The notes under the pieces: generated by a model
Seen by the model: the letters and a program-made list of their open reading frames with translations, nothing else
Database searches by the model: none
What the model was told of the DNA's origin: nothing
Program-made: the position numbers and the translations under genes
Source: Rhodobacter sp.
GTDB taxonomy: Bacteria; Pseudomonadota; Alphaproteobacteria; Rhodobacterales; Rhodobacteraceae
Direction: 5' to 3'
NCBI GenBank assembly: GCA_027487575.1
Contig: JAIYDJ010000068.1
Span: forward strand, 1 to 52,655
DNA length: 52,655 nt
Shown: in pieces, positions 48,811 through 52,655 of the stretch
How the letters are laid out: every line of letters starts with the position of its first letter
Position numbering within the stretch: the stretch's first letter is position 1

Positions 48811-50751
48811 TCAGTCTCCTGCCGCGCGGCCCTTGAGGGCGATGATTCCGCGCGGACGGAACTGGATGAAGAGGATGATGAACAGGATCATGTAGGTCTG
48901 CGCCGCAAGCGTGTTGGAGGGGTTGAACCACTCGATCCCCTTTTGCAGGAAGCCGATCAGCGCGGCACCGGCCAGCGTGCCCCAGATGCTGCCGACGCCG
49001 CCCACCACCACGGTCATGAAGGACTGCACGATATAGTCGTTGCCGAGTTCCGACGTGACCTTGGCAAAAAGCCCGATGGCCACGCCCGCGATTCCGGCAA
49101 TGCCGGAGCCGAGGCCGAAGGTGAGCATGTTGATCCGGTCAGGGTTGATGCCCATGCTGGCGGCCATGTTCGGGTTCTGCGTGACGGCGCGAACCTGCAG
49201 ACCGAGTTGCGTGCGTTTCATGATCCAGAGAAACAGGCCGAGGAACACCAGCGCCATGACGAAGATCGCGATGCGGATATAGCTGATCGAGACGACATCG
49301 TTGAACACCAGCGCGCCGTCGAGCCAGGCAGGCGAGGTCAGTGGGCGGGCCTGGGTGCCGAAGATGTTCTTGGCGATCTGCTGCAGGGCGATCGAGATGC
49401 CGAAAGTGGCAAGCAGGGTTTCCAGCGGGCGTTTCACCAGATGGCGGATCACCAGCCGTTCCATCGCGACGCCCGCGGCGAAGGCGACGGCGAAGGCCAG
49501 GGGCAGCGCCAGCAGGATCGACACCGTGTAGTTCGGCACGAGCAGTTGCACGACATAGCCGGTGTAGGCCCCCATCATGATGAACTCGCCATGCGCCATG
49601 TTGATCACCCGCATCACGCCAAAGGTGATGGCCAGCCCGATGGCGGCGAGAAAGTAGATCGAGGCGAGCGACAGGGCGTCGAGTGTGAGGTCGGCAGCTT
49701 CCATCAGCCCCAGTTTCAGGCTGATCGCCTGCAGCGCGGCGCGGGCGGCGGCGGTGACCTGCGGATCGGGTTCGGCAAAGATCTCGGCGATGGTGTGCGA
49801 CTGCAGGGCGGCGGCCACCTCGGCATCGGTTGCGGCGGGTGGAACGGTGCCGGCGGACTCCAGCGCGGTGTAGGCCAGATCGCGGTTTTCCTGAGAATCC
49901 AGTTCGGCAACCGGATAGCCGCCCACGCTGCCGCCCACGATATTGGCCTGAAGGGCGGCGCGCGCGTCGGTGCGCGTCAGGCGGGCCGGGGCGAGCGATT
50001 CCGCAACCAGAATGTCATAAGCCTCGGCTGCGGGCAGGTCGCTGCCCGGGACCAGCACGCGCGCGATGTTGGTGCCGGCCGAGAAGTCGCCTGCAACGGC
50101 CTGCCGGGTGGTTGCAAGAAGCGGGTTCAGACCCGCCCGCAGGTCAAGCCCGAGGTCGGCACCGAAACTGCCGATGGCCGCGACGCGGGCGGCCGGGTCC
50201 GGATCGAACTGCATGGTCAGCAGACGTTCCAGGCGCTGTTTCTGGGCCTTCAGGGCGGGGTCGGATTCGGTGTCGATCGACGCGCGCAGCGGGGTCAGCG
50301 AGTCGGGCGTGGGGTCGCGGGCGATCGAGGTCAACGCATCGGCGCGTTTGGCCGGGTCGGGATCGGACAGGGTGAAGCGGACCAGTGCCGTCGCGATCAG
50401 GCCGCGCACGCCGGCGTTGGGCTTCAATTCGGTGATGTCGGACCGGGCGGCGCTGCCAAGATCGGCACCCGTCAGATCGCGCAGGGTATAGCTGTCGGCG
50501 GTGGCCGTCAGCAGGACGAAAGCCCCATCCGCCTTGCGAAGGCCAAGGCCCTTTTCGGCCCAGGCCGCGAGGATCGAGGCGGCGGCGGGGTCACCGCTGG
50601 CGGCCAGCGCATCGATGATCGGGCCGATGGTCTGGCGTGACGGCTTTTCGACCAGGGCGCGGTTTTCCGTCAGGATGGCGGCAGCCTGTTGAGCGGCGGC
50701 TGGCAGGGTAAGGGCCAACAGGGCCGCAAACAGGATCAGGATGGTCCGCAT
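48811..50751 (-). CDS. urtB: Urea ABC transporter permease UrtB
   Basis: UrtB is the LivH-type permease of the urea importer. The protein is 646 residues. It begins with a signal-like segment (MRTILILFAALLALTLPAAAQQ), then a long HEAT-like soluble region (to about residue 350), and then a membrane half with LASIYFLAAIGLAITFGVMRVINMAHGEF and GSIWGTLAGAALIGFLQKGIEWF. The soluble N-terminal extension is a known feature of UrtB. The start at 50751 is chosen because upstream codons read through the hairpin between urtA and urtB. Confidence 0.94.
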   Translation of the reverse strand: MRTILILFAALLALTLPAAAQQAAAILTENRALVEKPSRQTIGPIIDALAASGDPAAASILAAWAEKGLGLRKADGAFVLLTATADSYTLRDLTGADLGSAARSDITELKPNAGVRGLIATALVRFTLSDPDPAKRADALTSIARDPTPDSLTPLRASIDTESDPALKAQKQRLERLLTMQFDPDPAARVAAIGSFGADLGLDLRAGLNPLLATTRQAVAGDFSAGTNIARVLVPGSDLPAAEAYDILVAESLAPARLTRTDARAALQANIVGGSVGGYPVAELDSQENRDLAYTALESAGTVPPAATDAEVAAALQSHTIAEIFAEPDPQVTAAARAALQAISLKLGLMEAADLTLDALSLASIYFLAAIGLAITFGVMRVINMAHGEFIMMGAYTGYVVQLLVPNYTVSILLALPLAFAVAFAAGVAMERLVIRHLVKRPLETLLATFGISIALQQIAKNIFGTQARPLTSPAWLDGALVFNDVVSISYIRIAIFVMALVFLGLFLWIMKRTQLGLQVRAVTQNPNMAASMGINPDRINMLTFGLGSGIAGIAGVAIGLFAKVTSELGNDYIVQSFMTVVVGGVGSIWGTLAGAALIGFLQKGIEWFNPSNTLAAQTYMILFIILFIQFRPRGIIALKGRAAGD

Positions 50752-50755
50752 GTCG

Positions 50756-50775
50756 CCCCCGCTTTGGTGCGGGGG
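50756..50775 (-). other. Hairpin in the urtA-urtB gap
   Basis: CCCCCGC pairs with GCGGGGG around a six-base loop, in the 52 bases between urtA and urtB. A hairpin here is common in ABC operons, where it protects the binding-protein message so that it is made in excess. Confidence 0.55.
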
Positions 50776-50803
50776 ACCGGATTGGCCCGGCCCCCCGGTC
50801 GGA

Positions 50804-52096
50804 TCAGTAGTTCGACTTCTGCTGCACGCAGGTCTTGGTTTCGGTGTTGTACATGCCGCAGTCGAGGCCCGGCCAATCGCTGTCGAGCACGGCCGATTCC
50901 GGCAGGAAGTCGGTCCAGGCATCGCCGGGGACGGGTTCGGTCTGGCTGATGATGTCGAACTGGCCGTCGGCGCGGATTTCGCCGATCAGCACCGGCTTGG
51001 TCAGGTGGTGGTTCGGCAGCATCTTGGCGATTCCGCCGGTCAGGTTCGGCGTTTCCAGCCCGTACATCGCGGTGCGGACGGCGTCGACATCGGTGGTGCC
51101 GGCCTTTTCGACGGCCTGAACCCACATGTTGAAGCCGATCACATGCGCTTCCATCGGGTCGTTGGTCACGCGGTTTTCACCGGCGAAGGCCTTCCACTTG
51201 GCGATGAATTCGGCGTTGACCGGCACGTCTGCGGACTGGAAGTAGTTCCAGGCGGCAAGGTGGCCCACGAGGTTGGAGGTGTCGAGGCCAGAGAGTTCTT
51301 CCTCACCGACCGAGAAGGCGACGACCGGAATGTCGTCGGCCGAAATGCCTGCTGCCGCCAGTTCCTTGTAGAAGCCGATGTTCGCATCGCCGTTGATGGT
51401 CGAGATCACGCCGACCTTCTTGCCGTCCGCGCCCAGCGCCACGACGTCGGCCACAATCTTGGACCAGTCGGAATGCCCGAAGGGAGTGTAGTTGACGAAA
51501 ATGTCTTCCTTGGCGATGCCCTTGGAAATCAGGTAGCTTTCCAGGATGTTGTTCGTGGTGCGCGGATAGACATAGTCGGTGCCAAGCAGCGCGAACTTTT
51601 CGACCCCGAGTTCATCGAGGAAATAGTCAGTCGCCGGGATGGCCTGCTGGTTCGGTGCGGCACCGGTGTAGAACACGTTCTTGGACGACTCTTCGCCCTC
51701 GTACTGCACCGGGTAGAACAGCAGGCCGTTCAGCTCTTCGATCACCGGCAGCACGGATTTGCGGCTGACCGAGGTCCAGCAGCCGAACATCACGTCGACA
51801 TTCGACACGGTCAGGAGTTCGCGCGCCTTTTCGGCGAACAGCGGCCAGTCCGAGGCCGGGTCGACGACGACCGCCTCGAGCTGCTTGCCCAGCAGGCCGC
51901 CCTTGGCGTTCTGTTCGGCGATCAGCATCAGCATCGTGTCTTTCAGCGTGGTTTCGGAAATCGCCATCGTACCCGACAGCGAGTGCAGCACACCGACCTT
52001 GATCGTTTCATCCTGGGCGGCAGCCGCCCCTACCAGTCCAAAGCCCGACAACCCAAGGCCAAGCCCTGTTGCCAGCATCCATCCCCGATAATCCAT
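50804..52096 (-). CDS. urtA: Urea ABC transporter substrate-binding protein UrtA
   Basis: UrtA is the periplasmic urea-binding protein. The precursor is 430 residues with a signal peptide ending near VGAAAAQ (about residues 20-28). The mature part starts DETIKVGVLHSLSGTMAISE and contains MFGCWTSVSRKSVLPVIEE, LLFYPVQYEGEESS and VYPRTTNNILE, all typical of UrtA. AGGAAGAAG precedes the ATG. Upstream in-frame codons reach 52228 but run through the leader inverted repeat and are not used. Confidence 0.96.
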   Translation of the reverse strand: MDYRGWMLATGLGLGLSGFGLVGAAAAQDETIKVGVLHSLSGTMAISETTLKDTMLMLIAEQNAKGGLLGKQLEAVVVDPASDWPLFAEKARELLTVSNVDVMFGCWTSVSRKSVLPVIEELNGLLFYPVQYEGEESSKNVFYTGAAPNQQAIPATDYFLDELGVEKFALLGTDYVYPRTTNNILESYLISKGIAKEDIFVNYTPFGHSDWSKIVADVVALGADGKKVGVISTINGDANIGFYKELAAAGISADDIPVVAFSVGEEELSGLDTSNLVGHLAAWNYFQSADVPVNAEFIAKWKAFAGENRVTNDPMEAHVIGFNMWVQAVEKAGTTDVDAVRTAMYGLETPNLTGGIAKMLPNHHLTKPVLIGEIRADGQFDIISQTEPVPGDAWTDFLPESAVLDSDWPGLDCGMYNTETKTCVQQKSNY

Positions 52097-52402
52097 TCTT
52101 CTTCCTCTGACTGAGGCCGCGTCAGGCCCGGCTTGCCCTTGATCGGGGTCCGGGGGTATCCTGTGGCGGCAACCAAGGTTGCATCCCGTGCGGTGGTGAG
52201 CGACTTCCACATCAGATCGCCACCGCACAACTTTTTTTCGCCGGTTTTCTGACCGTCGCAGGGGTCAGATGAACGGGGCCGCTGCAACGCGGCAATCTTC
52301 GTTCCGTGGCGGCGCGGCGGCATCAGGAATATCGGCGAACAATGCCTGATTTTTGCGCTAATCCAGCCTTGTCGGTGACTTCGCGGGCAAATGCTGTGCG
52401 AC
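52097..52402. promoter_or_regulatory. urtA upstream region / ureG-urtA gap
   Basis: This 306-base gap holds the promoter and leader of the urt operon. Visible structure: the dyad GCAACCAAGGTTGC at 52169-52182 and a long inverted repeat with a T-run at 52188-52238. I looked for a sigma-54 promoter (GG-N10-GC type) and for an NtrC site, and could not find a convincing match. No ORF with homology is seen. Confidence 0.6.
52188..52238. other. Inverted repeat with T-run in the urtA leader
   Basis: GTGCGGTGG (52188-52196) pairs with CCACCGCAC (52220-52228) with a 23-base loop; a further three pairs extend the stem. Seven Ts follow on the + strand (52232-52238). Read rightward it looks like a terminator, but no rightward gene ends here. 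Read leftward it lies in the probable urtA 5' leader. Confidence 0.6.
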
Positions 52403-52655
52403 TCAGGTCAGCGCCAGACCGCCGGCGTGTTCCAGGAAGGCCACAACCTCGGCCACGCCGGCACCATGGCGCAGACGGGCCATGACGTAGGGGCGCGCGC
52501 CCCGGGCAGTGCGGGTGTCGGATTCCAGAAGTGTCAGATCGACACCGACATGGGGCGCAAGATCGGTCTTGTTGACGATCAGAAGATCGGACCGCACCAG
52601 ACCGGGGCCCTTCTTGCGCGGAATGTCCTGCCCGGCGGCGGTGTCGATGACGTAG
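52403..52655 (-). CDS. ureG: Urease accessory GTPase UreG, C-terminal part
   Basis: UreG is the GTPase that helps load nickel into urease. Only the last 83 residues are in the window. They read [20 protein letters not shown], then the guanine-specificity motif [25 protein letters not shown] and a leucine-rich end. The start lies beyond the right edge. With the urea transporter next door, this points to a urease locus extending further right. Confidence 0.93.
   Translation of the reverse strand, partial: YVIDTAAGQDIPRKKGPGLVRSDLLIVNKTDLAPHVGVDLTLLESDTRTARGARPYVMARLRHGAGVAEVVAFLEHAGGLALT

Noticed and set aside
48163..50640. An 825-codon plus-strand frame opposite urtB and urtC
   Set aside because: It is a shadow of two real permease genes with repetitive charged composition and no recognisable domain.
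52097..52402. Sigma-54/NtrC promoter for the urt operon
   Set aside because: No convincing GG-N10-GC element or NtrC dyad could be found by eye on the minus strand.

Overview
This GC-rich window carries most of the photosynthesis gene cluster of a purple, aerobically capable alphaproteobacterium. The gene order, a pufX gene after pufM, the absence of pufC, and a spheroidene-type carotenoid set (crtA, crtB, crtC, crtD, crtE, crtF, crtI) point to a Rhodobacter-like member of the Rhodobacteraceae. The species cannot be named from this sequence alone. No rRNA, tRNA, IS element, phage gene or CRISPR array was seen.

Layout. (1) 1-9000: bchI (cut by the left edge) and crtA run leftward; crtI, crtB and tspO run rightward; crtC and crtD run leftward. 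(2) 6972-19139: crtE-crtF-bchC-bchX-bchY-bchZ-pufQ-pufB-pufA-pufL-pufM-pufX run rightward, followed by a row of hairpins, a strong terminator and then dxs. (3) 35196-19209, leftward: bchF-bchN-bchB-bchH-bchL-bchM-lhaA-puhA-puhB-puhC-orf98-acsF-puhE-hemA-cycA, a compact run with many overlapping start and stop codons. It meets dxs at a bidirectional terminator. (4) 35514-44107, rightward: aerR/ppaA, ppsR/crtJ, bchE, bchJ, bchG, orf428 (a PucC-family gene), bchP and idi. (5) 44175-52655: the cluster ends and housekeeping or nitrogen genes begin: ilvD rightward, then the urea ABC transporter urtA-urtB-urtC-urtD-urtE leftward and the end of ureG at the right edge.

How it works together. dxs and idi supply isoprenoid precursors, which CrtE and the other Crt enzymes turn into carotenoids and BchP/BchG use for the bacteriochlorophyll tail. 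HemA makes 5-aminolevulinate. BchI/BchH, BchM, AcsF or BchE, BchL/N/B, BchF, BchX/Y/Z and BchC take the porphyrin to bacteriochlorophyllide. PufL/M and PuhA form the reaction centre, PufB/A the LH1 antenna and PufX the quinone gate; LhaA, PuhB, PuhC, PuhE and PufQ assist assembly or pigment delivery. Cytochrome c2 (cycA) is the likely donor to a reaction centre that has no bound tetraheme cytochrome.

Regulation. Nine perfect TGT-N12-ACA palindromes (the PpsR/CrtJ operator) lie in front of crtA/crtI, crtD/crtE (two), bchC (two), bchF/aerR (two), bchE and bchG. ppsR and its antirepressor aerR are encoded inside the cluster. The bchE operator overlaps an FnrL-type site (TTGA-N6-TCAA).

Points most worth a second look: an in-frame TAA that splits urtD; two tiny overlapping ORFs between bchX, bchY and bchZ; the bchE composite operator; an operator ending one base before the bchG start codon; the hairpin row before dxs; a GC-hairpin repeat shared between the bch and urt operons; and the uncharacterised 98-residue gene between puhC and acsF.
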